A stretch of 50,297 nucleotides of DNA from Gemmatimonadales bacterium (lineage in GTDB: Bacteria > Gemmatimonadota > Gemmatimonadetes > Longimicrobiales > Gaopeijiaceae), in NCBI GenBank assembly GCA_007695225.1, contig REED01000061.1, positions 1 through 50,297 on the forward strand, written 5' to 3'. Position numbers and translations under genes: made by a program. Below, piece after piece: positions 17,463 through 26,786 of this stretch. Position 1 is the first letter of the stretch; every line of letters begins with the position of its first letter. The notes beneath the pieces are model-generated. The model saw nothing but the letters and a program-made list of their open reading frames with translations. It was not told where the DNA came from and searched no databases.

Positions 17463-18128
17463 GTGTCTCCCAACAGCGACGTACTGGGTGTGATCCCTGC
17501 CGCGGGCCTCTCCTCGCGCATCGGCGGAAATCCCAAGCCCCTGCTGGAGACAGGGAGCGGGACCTTCCTCGCCCGGATCATCCGGGCGCTCCGGGAAGGC
17601 GGCGCCGACCCGATCATGGTGGGTGTCCGGGATGACCCGGGGCCCGTCGCCGCCGAGGCCCGTCGGGCCGGGGCTCGGGTCCTGGTCCCCCCCGACCTGG
17701 AGGCGGGGCCGGTGGCCACGTTGCAGGCCGCGCTTCGTCTGGCCCGCCGGGAGGGCAACGTGACGGGTGCAAACGGAGAGTCCCGGTCCCCGGTCCGCGC
17801 CCTTCTCTTCCTCCCCTCGGACTTCCCCCTGGTCCAGGGGACCACGGTGCGGGCCCTTGTGGAGGCATGGCGGGAGACCGGGGCCCCCCTGATCCTCCCC
17901 CTGGAAGGCGAGCGGACCGGACACCCGGCCCTCTTCGCCGGCCCCCTCCTGGACGAGCTCCTGGACCCGACTCTCCCGGAAGGAGCTCGGTCCGTGGTGG
18001 ACGCCCACCGGAGCGAGGCCGTCCAGGTCCCCGTGGACGACCCCGGGATCCACGTGGACATCGACACCCTCTCGGAATACCGGCGCCACTTCCCCACCGC
18101 CTATCGGAAGCGATTCCAGAAATGGTGA
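17463..18128 (+). CDS. MobA/MocA-like nucleotidyltransferase
   Basis: 221 residues with the NTP-transferase start motif IPAAGLSSRIGGNPKP, a VLVPPDLEAGPVATLQAAL segment and a central FLPSDFPLVQG metal-binding Asp. This resembles MocA/MobA-type enzymes that attach CMP or GMP to the molybdenum cofactor. The two XdhC-like genes that follow support a molybdopterin-cytosine-dinucleotide role, but no molybdenum hydroxylase is in the window. GTG 17463 follows three bases after the previous stop; its own stop overlaps the next start. Confidence 0.78.
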   Translation: MSPNSDVLGVIPAAGLSSRIGGNPKPLLETGSGTFLARIIRALREGGADPIMVGVRDDPGPVAAEARRAGARVLVPPDLEAGPVATLQAALRLARREGNVTGANGESRSPVRALLFLPSDFPLVQGTTVRALVEAWRETGAPLILPLEGERTGHPALFAGPLLDELLDPTLPEGARSVVDAHRSEAVQVPVDDPGIHVDIDTLSEYRRHFPTAYRKRFQKW

Positions 18129-19084
18129 GCCCTCCTGCCCACTCTCCGCCCTCTGCCTCCCGGACCTCCGGGCCCCTCACCGCCGGAGACGCCGCCCGCC
18201 GGACGCTGGAGGCTCGGGAGCGGGGAGAGACATCGGTGGTGGCGCTGGTTTTGGACGGAACCGCCATGGGGAGACGGATGATCTTCCTCTTCGCGTCGGA
18301 GAGCGACCTTGGGCGCCCCGACCTCCACCGTCACCGGCTGGGTTCGCTGGAGGACAGCGCCCTGGAGGAGGCCGTGGAGAGGGAGGCGTGGCGCCTCGTG
18401 GGGAGGCCCCAGCCGGGGATGCCCGAGCCGGCGCCCGAGCCGGCGCCCACATTTGATGCAGGCACCCGGGAGCTTGCAGTAGGTCGGGAAGCCGGTCAGG
18501 ACGCGTCGGTCCCGGTCTACTTCGAGGTGACCCGCCCCCCGTCGGGGCTCCTCATCGTCGGGGCGGGACACCTGGCCGCTCCCCTCCACGAACTGGGGGC
18601 CCTCCTGGGCTTTCGCGTCACGGTGGCCGATGACCGCCCCGCATTCGCTCGGGCCGAACGCTTCCCACGGGCGTGGGCGGTAAAACGGGTGGACTTCACC
18701 GATCCCTTCCAGGAGATTCCCCTGAATGACCGGACCCATGTCCTCCTGGTCACCCGGGGGCACCGGTACGACTACGAGTGCCTCCGGCTCCTCCTGCGGG
18801 AGAGCCCCCTGCCGACCTACCTGGGGATGATCGGGAGCCGCCGTCGGGTCCGGGCCACCTTCCACCAGCTCCTGGAGGAAGGAATCCCCCGGGAGCGACT
18901 GGATCGGATCCGGGCGCCCATCGGACTGGACGTGGGGGCGGAGACCCCGGCAGAGATCGCGGTGGCGGTGGCGGCGGAGTGGATCCAGCTTCGCCGGGGG
19001 GGGAGTGGGCGTCCCCTCACGGAGGTGGAACGGGTGGCAGAGCGTTTCTTCGCAGAGGGCAAAGCACGGGGAGGCGGCGGATGA
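18122..19084 (+). CDS. XdhC-like maturation protein with Rossmann domain
   Basis: 320 residues from ATG 18122, which overlaps the preceding stop. An N-terminal region of about 130 residues with an APEPAPEPAP linker is followed by the XdhC_C Rossmann domain: LLIVGAGHLAAPLHELG, then VADDRPAFARAERFP and GMIGSRRR. XdhC proteins bind molybdenum cofactor and help insert its sulfurated form into xanthine-dehydrogenase-type enzymes. The frame is open much further upstream, but that part only shadows the MobA-like gene. It sits directly before a second, short XdhC/CoxI-type gene. Confidence 0.82.
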   Translation: MVSPPAHSPPSASRTSGPLTAGDAARRTLEARERGETSVVALVLDGTAMGRRMIFLFASESDLGRPDLHRHRLGSLEDSALEEAVEREAWRLVGRPQPGMPEPAPEPAPTFDAGTRELAVGREAGQDASVPVYFEVTRPPSGLLIVGAGHLAAPLHELGALLGFRVTVADDRPAFARAERFPRAWAVKRVDFTDPFQEIPLNDRTHVLLVTRGHRYDYECLRLLLRESPLPTYLGMIGSRRRVRATFHQLLEEGIPRERLDRIRAPIGLDVGAETPAEIAVAVAAEWIQLRRGGSGRPLTEVERVAERFFAEGKARGGGG

Positions 19085-19413
19085 GGGAGGAGGAAGGGAT
19101 ACAGGTGCTCCGGAGGCTCACCGAGGAGTTGGAAAGCGGCCGAAGCGTGGCCCTGGCCACCATCGTCCGGATCCGGGGCTCCACACCCCGGAAGGAAGGA
19201 GCCCGGATGGTCGTGGGTCGAGAAGGGACCATACTCGCCGGGACGGTGGGGGGGGGGTGCGGGGAAGGAGAGGTGCTGGAGGCGGTGCAGGCCACCCTGG
19301 CCGACGGCCTTCCCCGCACCGTTCGGGTGGACCTCACCGAGGACCTCCTCTCCCTCTCCCCCGCGGTCTGCGGCGGCATCATGGAGGTACTGGTGGAGCG
19401 GGTGGACCGGTGA
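19081..19413 (+). CDS. Short XdhC/CoxI N-terminal-domain protein
   Basis: 110 residues. It carries the XdhC/CoxI N-terminal motif series RIRGSTPRKEGARMVV and GTVGGGCGEGEV, with a further conserved Cys in SPAVCGG. It has no Rossmann domain; the preceding gene supplies one, so the two together equal a complete split XdhC. ATG 19081 overlaps the previous stop by ATGA, and its own end overlaps the DUF402 start by GTGA. The frame extends upstream inside the previous gene without support. Confidence 0.8.
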   Translation: MREEEGIQVLRRLTEELESGRSVALATIVRIRGSTPRKEGARMVVGREGTILAGTVGGGCGEGEVLEAVQATLADGLPRTVRVDLTEDLLSLSPAVCGGIMEVLVERVDR

Positions 19414-19943
19414 ACCCGTCCATCCACATCCACTATCTCCGACCGCCCAAGGAGATGCGGATCTATCGGCAGCGCCTCATCCACGATGACGGTCGGGTGA
19501 AGGTCACCCTGGCCCGGGACCTCCTCTTCGATCCCCCGCTCCGGATCCTCGACCGGATCGCCCTGGAGTCGGGGTCCGATGCGGTCTGGTTCACCTTTCC
19601 GGGAGCGTGGCACGACATTGGCCGCTTCCACCGGGCCGACGGGACCTTCACCGGGATCTATGCCAACATCCTCACCCCCTGCGTCTTCCAGCCCGGGGGG
19701 GATTGGGAGACCACCGACCTCTTCCTGGACCTCTGGATCCCGGCGGAAGGCGGTCCGGCCGTGATCCTGGACGAAGGGGAGCTGGAGGAGGCCCTTGCAG
19801 CGGAGCAACTGGATTCGGCCCTTGGCCAGCGAGCACGGGAGGAAATCCGGCGTCTCCAGGTCGGGCTGGAAGAGGGCGAATGGCCTCCCCCGGTAGTGGA
19901 GGAATGGACCCGGGAGCGGGCCCTGGCCTCGGCCTGGGCCTGA
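19410..19943 (+). CDS. DUF402 domain protein (FomD-like fold)
   Basis: 177 residues from GTG 19410. It has the typical DUF402 pattern WFTFPGAWHDIGRFH, a GIYANILTP segment and TTDLFLDLWIPAEGG with acidic metal-binding residues. Characterised relatives hydrolyse nucleoside di- or triphosphates, or CMP-phosphonates in the case of FomD. Being last in the fadJ-mobA-xdhC run it could act on a nucleotide linked to molybdopterin cytosine dinucleotide chemistry, but that is speculation. It converges on the minus-strand cluster with a two-base gap. Confidence 0.78.
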   Translation: MNPSIHIHYLRPPKEMRIYRQRLIHDDGRVKVTLARDLLFDPPLRILDRIALESGSDAVWFTFPGAWHDIGRFHRADGTFTGIYANILTPCVFQPGGDWETTDLFLDLWIPAEGGPAVILDEGELEEALAAEQLDSALGQRAREEIRRLQVGLEEGEWPPPVVEEWTRERALASAWA

Positions 19944-19945
19944 TC

Positions 19946-20164
19946 CTACTCCTGATCCTCCACCAGGTGGGCGGCGCAGAGCCGTTCCAGGTCCACGTAG
20001 GTCCGCCGCAGGACCTCCGGTTCCTCCTGAAGGAGGTCGATGAGGCGCTCATATCGAGCCACGGCCTCTGCCGGGACCTGGATTTCCTCATGATGGAAGG
20101 CCCCGTCCTCCACGAAGAGTAGGCGAACGGTCACCCGAGCCCCGCCGGCGTCACGCGCTTTCAT
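19946..20164 (-). CDS. Small hypothetical protein, 72 aa
   Basis: 72 residues, acidic, with no signal peptide, cysteine cluster or membrane segment apart from one Cys near the C-terminus. It opens with a short beta-like stretch (RVTVRLLFVEDGAFHHEEIQV), then helices. Its ATG overlaps the DsbA-like gene's stop (ATGA) and it is the last gene of the gyrA run, so it is probably expressed. I do not recognise the family. Confidence 0.6.
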   Translation of the reverse strand: MKARDAGGARVTVRLLFVEDGAFHHEEIQVPAEAVARYERLIDLLQEEPEVLRRTYVDLERLCAAHLVEDQE

Positions 20165-20982
20165 CGGCCGGCTCCCTCTCCCGCGGGGGAGTCACCCTCC
20201 CCTTCCGCCGGTGGATCGGCCGCCCCGTACCCCAGCCGCACCAGCGCCTCGTCCAGGACCCGCCGGACCTCGGTCATGTTCCCCCAGTCCTCTACCCGAA
20301 GGGCCCGCCCCTCACCGGTGTTCACGAAAATGGTGGGGGTCCCCTGCACGCCCAGCTGTCGACCCAGATCCCGGTTGGCCGTCACGACCTCGGCGTGGCG
20401 GTCACTGCGAAGGCAGGATCGGTACTCTCCTCGATCGAGTCCGAGACGCTCCGCGTAGCCCTCGAAGGTGGGGACCGGATCGGCCATGATGGACCACTGG
20501 GGCTGATTCCGGAAGAGCTCATCGTGGAAGGGCCAGTACCCGTCCTGGTCCCCGGCGCAGCGGGCTGCACGAGCGGCCAGGAAGGAGTTGGGAAAGCCTG
20601 GGAGGGGGAAGTCGTAATAGGCGAACTGGGCCAATCCCTCCTGAACGTACCCCTGGTCCAGGAGGGGCTTCACCGAGCTGGAGAACTGTCGGCAGGAGGG
20701 GCAGGAGTAGTCGGAGAAGTCCATGATGGTGAGAGGCGCCGCCTCATCCCCGGCCACCACCGGCTGGGCCAACTCCGCCATCTCCTGGGGTGTCATGGCC
20801 GGGAGCTCCACCGGCGATCGCACCGTCTGGTCCGTGACGGAGGTGAAGAGGTTCCACCCCACCACGAGCACCGCAACCAGGGCCACTCCCCCCAGCACCC
20901 AGGTCATGGTCCCCGGTGAACGCTTCTCCGAGTGTCCTTCCTTTCCTTTGCCCTTCTTCGATTCCCGGGTCCGTTTCGACAC
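20161..20982 (-). CDS. Membrane-anchored DsbA-family thioredoxin-like protein
   Basis: 273 residues from GTG 20982, with AGGAAGG just upstream. A Lys-rich cytoplasmic N-terminus is followed by one membrane segment (about 27-46) and a DsbA/DsbG-like thioredoxin domain with CPSC (Cys94, Cys97) and cis-Pro in GVQGTPTIFVN. It most likely works in the periplasm on disulfides, either as oxidase or in thiol transfer. The low-complexity tail is Gly/Glu rich. There is no DsbB nearby. It starts 15 bases after the HAD gene. Confidence 0.85.
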   Translation of the reverse strand: MSKRTRESKKGKGKEGHSEKRSPGTMTWVLGGVALVAVLVVGWNLFTSVTDQTVRSPVELPAMTPQEMAELAQPVVAGDEAAPLTIMDFSDYSCPSCRQFSSSVKPLLDQGYVQEGLAQFAYYDFPLPGFPNSFLAARAARCAGDQDGYWPFHDELFRNQPQWSIMADPVPTFEGYAERLGLDRGEYRSCLRSDRHAEVVTANRDLGRQLGVQGTPTIFVNTGEGRALRVEDWGNMTEVRRVLDEALVRLGYGAADPPAEGEGDSPAGEGAGR

Positions 20983-20997
20983 GATCCTTCCTCTTGT

Positions 20998-21699
20998 TCA
21001 GGTTCGTTTCCGCGGTTCGTCCAGCAGAAGGCGGAGCACCCGCTCCGTCTCCGAGAAATCCTCCAGCGTCACTTCGGGTCCGGTGGCTTCCAGGGCTTCC
21101 ACATCGAATCGTCCCGTGGCCACCGCCAGGGTCCTGAGACCGTGGGCCTTCCCGCACTCCACATCCCGGGGCGTGTCCCCCACCACCACCACCTCTTGGG
21201 GGGCGAAGGCCCTTCCCCACTGCTTTCGAGCCCGGGTGAGGGCCACCCCCGGGAGGTGATTGCGCTCCTCGTGGTCGGACCCGAATCCACCGATGGGAAA
21301 GGGACCATCCAGACGCGCGGCTCCCAGCTTCAGCGCCGCCCCACGGGCAAGGTTACCGGTAACGAGCCCCAGCGCCACCTCCTTCTCCTCCCGAAGGGCC
21401 TCCAGGAGGGCTACTACACCGGGAAGGGCCTGGGTAGGATGGTCGGGAAGCCGTGCCTCCAAACCCGAAAGATAACAATCCCAGAGGCTTGTCAGTCCGG
21501 TGTCGATCTCCGGGTCGGCGAGTCCGTCCTCGCGGAGGAGCTCCCGTGCGATCTGCGGATCGGTCTTCCCGGAGAACTCCCAGTTATCGATGGGCCCCGC
21601 CGTGCCGAAGACCTGCAGGAGCGCCTGGTGAAAGGCCACCTTGGCGGGCCCTCCCGAGAGTAGGGTGCCGTCGATATCGAAGAGGATCAGTCGCTTCAT
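20998..21699 (-). CDS. HAD-superfamily hydrolase
   Basis: 233 residues from ATG 21699, which overlaps the preceding peptidase stop by ATGA. It has HAD motif I (FDIDGTLL, Asp8/Asp10), motif II near LGLVTGN and motif III/IV at EVVVVGDTPRDVECGKA, plus a helical cap, as in phosphoglycolate-phosphatase-like enzymes. It is a cytoplasmic phosphatase; the substrate cannot be told. The frame is open upstream through the peptidase gene but only the part from 21699 carries the family motifs. Confidence 0.85.
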   Translation of the reverse strand: MKRLILFDIDGTLLSGGPAKVAFHQALLQVFGTAGPIDNWEFSGKTDPQIARELLREDGLADPEIDTGLTSLWDCYLSGLEARLPDHPTQALPGVVALLEALREEKEVALGLVTGNLARGAALKLGAARLDGPFPIGGFGSDHEERNHLPGVALTRARKQWGRAFAPQEVVVVGDTPRDVECGKAHGLRTLAVATGRFDVEALEATGPEVTLEDFSETERVLRLLLDEPRKRT

Positions 21700-22631
21700 G
21701 TCCACTCCCTCCCGGAGTCCACTGCGTCGAGGATCGCCTCTTCCAGTTCCTCGCGAAGGCCCACGCCCAGGGCCAGCGCCTCTCCGGAAGACATGGGTTG
21801 GGGGTCCCCTTCGGGAACAAGGCCGAAGACCACGTCTCCATCGAAAGGGGTGAATACCGGGGAGATCCGTCTGGGGAGGGCGGTGGCGGCCACCCGAAGG
21901 ACCCGGCCCAGGTCCCGGAAGGAGAGGGGCGCGTCCGTGGCCACCACGCAGAGGGTGGTGTTCTCCCCCTCCCGGAAGTCCGGAAATTCTCCGGAAGGAG
22001 CCGTCCCCGTGCGGCCTTCCTCCAACACGGCCCGGGTCCCCTGCGGTCCGGCCACCACCCGCCCCTCCCGGTCCACAACCTCCCCCAGGGCGTTCACCAC
22101 GGCGAGCGCGGCCACATTCCATCCTCCGAACGTCCCGGAAGAGGAACCCACTCCACCCGGGGCGGAGCGCCCCGGCCCCAGGAGCTTCCCGACCCTGGCC
22201 CCTGCACCGGCGCCAACCCGACCCCGCGCCACCGGACCCACGCCCGCCGCCTCACAGGCCCGTTTTCCCTCGTCAGGCCCGGGACGGCCGCGTCCCGGGG
22301 ACAGGTCAAAGAGAACCGCCGTGGGGACGATGGGGACGGGGGCGACGCCGGTGGAAAAGCCCTCCCCCCGGGCTTCCAGCCAGCGCATGACCCCATCCGC
22401 CGCCGCCAGACCGAAGGCCGATCCTCCGGTGAGGAGGAGGGCATCGGCCGTGGGGGTCACATGGCGCTCGTCCAGCACCGGGATCTCCCGGGTGCCCGAG
22501 GCCATCCCCGGGAGTTCGGCCCGGGCCCGGAAGGGACCCAGGATCACGGTGCAGCCGCTCCCGCCCCCAGGCACCTCGGCATGCCCCACCCGGATGCCCT
22601 CCACGGCCGTGAGCCCTCGGGGTCGGGTCAC
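21696..22631 (-). CDS. P1-family peptidase (DmpA/L-aminopeptidase-like)
   Basis: About 311 residues from GTG 22631, which overlaps the dehydratase stop (GTGA). Typical features: GIRVGHAEVPGGGSGCTV near the start, LLLTGGSAFGLAAADGVMRWL, a Gly-rich VGAGAGA segment, GGVGSSSG, and ENTTLCVVATDAPL at 223-236, where the family cleaves itself before the nucleophile Thr225. The C-terminal PVFTPFDGDVVFG is also conserved. Members are aminopeptidases or beta-aminopeptidases made as self-processed precursors. The position between a threonine dehydratase and a phosphatase gives no substrate clue. Confidence 0.85.
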   Translation of the reverse strand: MTRPRGLTAVEGIRVGHAEVPGGGSGCTVILGPFRARAELPGMASGTREIPVLDERHVTPTADALLLTGGSAFGLAAADGVMRWLEARGEGFSTGVAPVPIVPTAVLFDLSPGRGRPGPDEGKRACEAAGVGPVARGRVGAGAGARVGKLLGPGRSAPGGVGSSSGTFGGWNVAALAVVNALGEVVDREGRVVAGPQGTRAVLEEGRTGTAPSGEFPDFREGENTTLCVVATDAPLSFRDLGRVLRVAATALPRRISPVFTPFDGDVVFGLVPEGDPQPMSSGEALALGVGLREELEEAILDAVDSGREWT

Positions 22632-23668
22632 CCGTCGATTCCGGCCGGGACCCCGTCCAGCCACTCCCGGAGGATGGATGGATCCAGATTCCCCCCGCTG
22701 ATGGTGACGCCCACGCGACGTCCGCCCACTTCCACCGCCCCCGACCGCAGCGCCGCCACCGCTGCGGCACCGGAGTACTCCACCACCAGCTTCTGCCGGT
22801 GGAAGAGGAACTGGGCCGCCTCCCGGATGGCCTCGTCGGAGACGGTGACCACGTCGTCGAAGAGGGTCTGGACGTGGTGGAAGGTGAGGTCGCCGGGACG
22901 AACCGGGGCGAGCCCGTCGGCGATGGTGTCGATCCCCTCGAGGGTCACCGGCACACCGGCGTCCAGGGAGCGGCGCATGGCAGGGGCTCCCTCCGCTTCC
23001 ACCCCGATGATCCGGGCCCCAGGGCGAAGCGACCGGAGGCTCACCCCGGATCCCGACGCGAGGCCGCCCCCACCCACGCACACCAGCCAGGTGTCCATCT
23101 CCGGCCATGCCTCGGCGGCCTCCAGGGCCGCGGTCCCCTGGCCGGCGATGATGATGGGGTCATCGAAGGGTGGCACCATGCAGAGCCCCCGCTCCGCCTG
23201 GATGGCCTCGGCGCGGTGCTTCCGCTCCAGGGAGGTGGTCCCATCCATCACCACCTCGGCGCCCAGGCGGAGCGCCCCCTCCCGCTTCACTGCAGGGGCG
23301 GTGGTGGGCATCACCACGACGCAGGGGATCCCCCGGAGTCCTGCGGCCATGGCCACGGCCTGGCCATGGTTCCCTGAGGAATAGGTGATCACTCCCCGGG
23401 CCGCCGCTTCCCCAGGGAGGCCGTTCACGAAGGTATAGGCCCCCCGGAACTTGAAGGAGCCAGCGCGCTGCAGGGACTCGAGCTTCAGGCGGACCTCCGC
23501 CCCCGATGCCTCGGAAAGCTCCACCGCCGGAAGGAGGGGGGTGAGCACCGACACCCCCTCCAGTCCCGCCGCCGCCTGGCGCACCGCCGTGAAGGGCACC
23601 AGGCCCCGGTCGTCCAACTCCGGAGGCCCGGGATGGGTCGTCCGTGCCTCCCGGGATCCCTGGGTCAA
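22628..23668 (-). CDS. PLP-dependent threonine/serine dehydratase
   Basis: 346 residues of fold-type II PLP enzyme. Lys73 in GSFKFRGA binds [13 protein letters not shown] binds substrate, and [11 protein letters not shown] holds the phosphate. There is no C-terminal ACT regulatory domain, so it is the catabolic or serine-racemase-like type rather than biosynthetic IlvA. It deaminates threonine or serine to 2-oxo acid and ammonia. The TTG start overlaps the gyrA stop (TTGA), with a GGAGGG ribosome site inside the gyrA tail, a clear case of coupling. Confidence 0.88.
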   Translation of the reverse strand: MTQGSREARTTHPGPPELDDRGLVPFTAVRQAAAGLEGVSVLTPLLPAVELSEASGAEVRLKLESLQRAGSFKFRGAYTFVNGLPGEAAARGVITYSSGNHGQAVAMAAGLRGIPCVVVMPTTAPAVKREGALRLGAEVVMDGTTSLERKHRAEAIQAERGLCMVPPFDDPIIIAGQGTAALEAAEAWPEMDTWLVCVGGGGLASGSGVSLRSLRPGARIIGVEAEGAPAMRRSLDAGVPVTLEGIDTIADGLAPVRPGDLTFHHVQTLFDDVVTVSDEAIREAAQFLFHRQKLVVEYSGAAAVAALRSGAVEVGGRRVGVTISGGNLDPSILREWLDGVPAGIDG

Positions 23669-26259
23669 ATGTCCCCCTCCGTTTCCACCGACTCGAGCTC
23701 GTCCCCCTCGATCTCCTCCGTAGCCTCCAGAGCCTCGGTTCCCTCGATCTCCTCGACGCCCTCGACGCCCTCGACGCCCTCCAGCTCCTCGCCCGTGGCG
23801 TCCTCGTCCTCGGGGATGATCCGGGCCACGTCCATGATCTGATCGCCGTCGCCCAGGTTCACCAGCCGGACCCCCTGGGTAGCCCGGCCGATGACCCGCA
23901 TGTCACTCACCCGCTGCCGGTTCACCACCCCGTTCCGGGTAATGAGGACCAGCTCCTCGCCGTCCTGCACCGACTTGATGGAGACCACCTTCCCGGTGCG
24001 CTTGGAGACCTTCATGTTGATGATCCCCTTCCCGCCCCGTCGCTGAAGCCGATACTCCTCCAGGGAGGTCCGCTTGCCCATCCCCTCCTCGGCCACCACC
24101 AGGAGGCTGGACTCGGGGCGTACCACCACCATCCCCACCACCACGTCAGCTTTCTTCAGGGAGATCCCCCGGACCCCCTCGGTGGCCCGTCCCATGGGGC
24201 GGGCGTCCTCTTCGTTGAAGCGGATGGACATCCCGTCCCGGGTGGCCAGGATCACCTCGTCGTCGCCATGGGTGATGTGGACGTCGATGAGTTCGTCCCC
24301 CTCTCGGATGTTGATGGCGTTGAGTCCCACGCTCCGCATGTTGCCATAGGCGGAAAGGGCCGTCTTCTTCACCGTCCCCTTCCGGGTGCAGAAGAGGAGG
24401 AATCGGTCGTCGCTGAATTCCCGGACCGGGACCACGGCGGCGATCTTCGACCTCGAGTTCACCTCCAGGAGATTCACGATGGGCTTGCCCCGGGACTGGC
24501 GGCTCCCCTGGGGGATCTGCCACACCTTGAGCCAGTGGCACTGCCCGTCCCGGGTGAAGATCATGAGGACGTCGTGGGTGGAGGCCACGAAGAGGTGCTC
24601 CACCCAGTCCTCTTCCTTGGTTCCCATCCCCTGGAGCCCCCGCCCTCCCCGGCGCTGGGCCCGGTAGGTGTCCACGGGGATTCGCTTGACGTATCCCTGG
24701 TGGCTGAGGGTGAGGACCATCTCCTCATCGGCGATGAGGTCCTCCATGGAGAGATCCGAGTGCTCGCCCACGATCCGCGAACGGCGGTCATCCCCGTACT
24801 TCTGCGAAAGGGACTCCAACTCCTCCTTGATGATCTCCATCCGGAGCTCCCGATTTCCCAGGAGCTCCTCCAGCTCGGCGATGCGGGCCTGGACCTGGGC
24901 CAACTCGGCCTCGAGCTTCTCCATCTCCAGCCCGGTGAGGCGGGCCAGACGCATGTTGAGGATGGCCTCGGCCTGCTTGTCCGAGAGCTCGAACCGCTCC
25001 TGGAGCTGAGCAGAGGCGGTGGCGGTGTCCCGGGAGCCTCGGATGATCTTGATGACCTCGTCGATGTTGTCGACGGCGATCTTCAGCCCCTCCAGGATGT
25101 GCTCCCGGTCCTTCGCCTTCCGGAGATCGAACTCGCTGCGTTTCACCACCACCGTGTGCCGATGGTCGATGAAGTTCGTGAGCATCTGCCGGAGGGTCAT
25201 CACCCGGGGCACCCCATCCACCAACGCCAGGAGGATGGTCCCGAAGGTGGACTGCATCTGGGTGTGCTTGTACAGGAGATTCAGGACGATGTGGGCCACC
25301 GCGTCCCGCTTCAGCTCCACCACGATCCGCATCCCGTCCCGGTCCGACTCATCCCGCAGGACGGAGATGTCCGTCACCTTCTTGTCCCGGACCAGCCCCG
25401 CGATCTGCTCGATGAGGCGGGTCTTGTTCACCATGAAGGGGATTTCGCGGATGATGATCCGCTCCCGGCCCCCGCCCTCCATCTCCTCGATGTCGGCCGT
25501 GGCCCGCATCACAATGCGGCCCCGCCCGGTCCGGTATGCATCCCGGATCCCGTCCCGTCCGCAGATCATTCCTCCGGTGGGGAAGTCGGGGCCGGTGATG
25601 TGCTGCTCCAGGAGCTCCTGGGGAAGCTCGGGGTCGTCGATGAGGGCCTGCGTGGCCGCCACCACTTCCCGGAGGTTGTGGGGGGGGATGTTGGTGGCCA
25701 TCCCCACCGCGATCCCCGACGACCCGTTCACCAGGAGATTCGGGAACTTGGAGGGGAGGACGGTGGGCTCGTCGATCCGACCGTCGAAGTTCGGCGAGAA
25801 GGCGACGGTCTCCTTGTCGATGTCCTCCAGCATCTCCATGGCGATGGGCGTGAGCTTCGCCTCGGTGTACCGGTAGGCCGCCGCCGAATCACCGTCGATG
25901 GAACCGAAGTTCCCCTGCCCGTCCACCAGGGGGTAGCGCAGGGAGAAATCCTGCACCATCCGGACCATGGAGTCGTAGACCGCCGAGTCGCCGTGGGGGT
26001 GGTATTTTCCCAGCACCTCTCCCACCACCGACGCGCTCTTCTTGTACGCCCGTCCCGGGGAGAGCCCCAGGTCGTTCATGGCGTAGAGGATCCGACGATG
26101 GACCGGCTTCAGACCGTCCCGGACATCGGGCAGGGCGCGCTGTACGATGACGCTCATCGAATAGTCGATGAACGAATCCCGCATCTCGTCTTCCAGGAGG
26201 CGCGAGAGGACCTTCTGCCCGCTTCCGAGTTCCAGGTCGTTGCCGTTTTCAGATTCCAT
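23665..26259 (-). CDS. gyrA: DNA gyrase subunit A
   Basis: 864 residues. The breakage-reunion domain has catalytic Tyr131 (YRYTEAKL). The quinolone region HGDSAVYD (89-96) carries wild-type Ser92 and Asp96, matching E. coli Ser83 and Asp87. The C-terminal wrapping domain has the GyrA box QRRGGKG, which distinguishes gyrase from topoisomerase IV. The last 45 residues are a highly acidic tail ([11 protein letters not shown]), part of it encoded by 9-bp repeats. Gyrase introduces negative supercoils with ATP; gyrB is not in the window. The gene heads the minus-strand run down to 19946. Its leader is one copy of a direct repeat that flanks a toxin-antitoxin module. Confidence 0.96.
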   Translation of the reverse strand: MESENGNDLELGSGQKVLSRLLEDEMRDSFIDYSMSVIVQRALPDVRDGLKPVHRRILYAMNDLGLSPGRAYKKSASVVGEVLGKYHPHGDSAVYDSMVRMVQDFSLRYPLVDGQGNFGSIDGDSAAAYRYTEAKLTPIAMEMLEDIDKETVAFSPNFDGRIDEPTVLPSKFPNLLVNGSSGIAVGMATNIPPHNLREVVAATQALIDDPELPQELLEQHITGPDFPTGGMICGRDGIRDAYRTGRGRIVMRATADIEEMEGGGRERIIIREIPFMVNKTRLIEQIAGLVRDKKVTDISVLRDESDRDGMRIVVELKRDAVAHIVLNLLYKHTQMQSTFGTILLALVDGVPRVMTLRQMLTNFIDHRHTVVVKRSEFDLRKAKDREHILEGLKIAVDNIDEVIKIIRGSRDTATASAQLQERFELSDKQAEAILNMRLARLTGLEMEKLEAELAQVQARIAELEELLGNRELRMEIIKEELESLSQKYGDDRRSRIVGEHSDLSMEDLIADEEMVLTLSHQGYVKRIPVDTYRAQRRGGRGLQGMGTKEEDWVEHLFVASTHDVLMIFTRDGQCHWLKVWQIPQGSRQSRGKPIVNLLEVNSRSKIAAVVPVREFSDDRFLLFCTRKGTVKKTALSAYGNMRSVGLNAINIREGDELIDVHITHGDDEVILATRDGMSIRFNEEDARPMGRATEGVRGISLKKADVVVGMVVVRPESSLLVVAEEGMGKRTSLEEYRLQRRGGKGIINMKVSKRTGKVVSIKSVQDGEELVLITRNGVVNRQRVSDMRVIGRATQGVRLVNLGDGDQIMDVARIIPEDEDATGEELEGVEGVEGVEEIEGTEALEATEEIEGDELESVETEGDI

Positions 26260-26277
26260 GGGCCATCGGGTGGGGAG

Positions 26278-26431
26278 GGTGGCGGGTGGGATCGGAGGAG
26301 AGAACCCTCGACCGGTCCGGTGCGGCGGGGGTCGGGGCGGGGGTCTGGAGAGCTCCGGGGACGATCCCTTTCGAGTCCTGAAAACTAACGAAAAACAGGG
26401 CTATCGGGCCATCCCTCCAGGGGGCACGCTT
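26278..26431. repeat. 154-bp imperfect direct repeat, copy A (gyrA leader)
   Basis: This stretch just upstream of gyrA aligns along its length with 27134-27287 in the same orientation. The best-kept blocks are ATCGG-GGAGAGAAC, CGGCGGGGGTCGG and CCTTTCGAG. By eye about three quarters of bases agree. It accounts for half of the 302-base gap between gyrA and the antitoxin gene. On the minus strand it holds the gyrA 5' leader and presumably its promoter. Confidence 0.6.
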
Positions 26432-26529
26432 CAACCGGCGAGACACTGACCCCGCGGCGCCCGGCCCATCGGACCATGGGCTCGCCCGCCGCCCTCGCCG
26501 ATGTTGCCGCAGATCGGGAAACGCGCGAC

Positions 26530-26541
26530 GTTACATGTAAC
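26530..26541. promoter_or_regulatory. Palindromic operator candidate of the toxin-antitoxin operon
   Basis: GTTACATGTAAC is a perfect 12-bp palindrome 20 bases before the antitoxin GTG, in an otherwise very GC-rich leader. Antitoxins commonly bind such a site to repress their own operon. It is followed by AAGGAG (26550-26555 region) as ribosome site. Confidence 0.45.
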
Positions 26542-26561
26542 ACTTCGACAAGGAGCACACC

Positions 26562-26786
26562 GTGTCCGATTCCGACCGGCGAGAGGCAACCCGGGAGCGG
26601 GTGAGGTCCCACCGGGAGCGGCTGCGCGCCCAGGGACTTCGGCCCCTTCAGATCTGGGTTCCGGACGTGCGTGCACCGGGGTTCGCCGCCGAGGCCCACC
26701 GCCAGTCGCTGGCGGTCGCCGAAAGCCCAGTCGCCGCAAGGGACCAGGCCTTCGTGGAGGCGATCTCGGAGCTCGATGAGGAGTGA
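26562..26786 (+). CDS. MazE-type antitoxin (DUF3018-like)
   Basis: 74 residues with GTG start behind AAGGAG. The first half is a charged helix (RREATRERVRSHRERLRAQG), followed by LRPLQIWVPD and a final acidic helix ending SELDEE. This matches the antitoxin MazE family (DUF3018 type) normally found before PemK/MazF toxins. The stop overlaps the toxin start (GTGA), giving translational coupling. Expected role: bind and neutralise the toxin and repress the operon. Confidence 0.82.
   Translation: MSDSDRREATRERVRSHRERLRAQGLRPLQIWVPDVRAPGFAAEAHRQSLAVAESPVAARDQAFVEAISELDEE

Noticed and set aside
15252..18089. Very long open frame (945 codons) on the minus strand
   Set aside because: It is the antisense shadow of the FadB/FadJ-like and MobA-like genes. 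High GC removes stop codons; the product is Gly/Pro/His-rich with no family motif.
23752..23786. CRISPR-like short repeats in the gyrA tail
   Set aside because: The 9-bp units have no spacers and lie in coding sequence. No CRISPR array was found in the window.
23644..26388. 914-codon plus-strand frame opposite gyrA
   Set aside because: Antisense shadow of gyrA; composition (His/Pro/Asp-rich) is unlike a protein and it has no motif.
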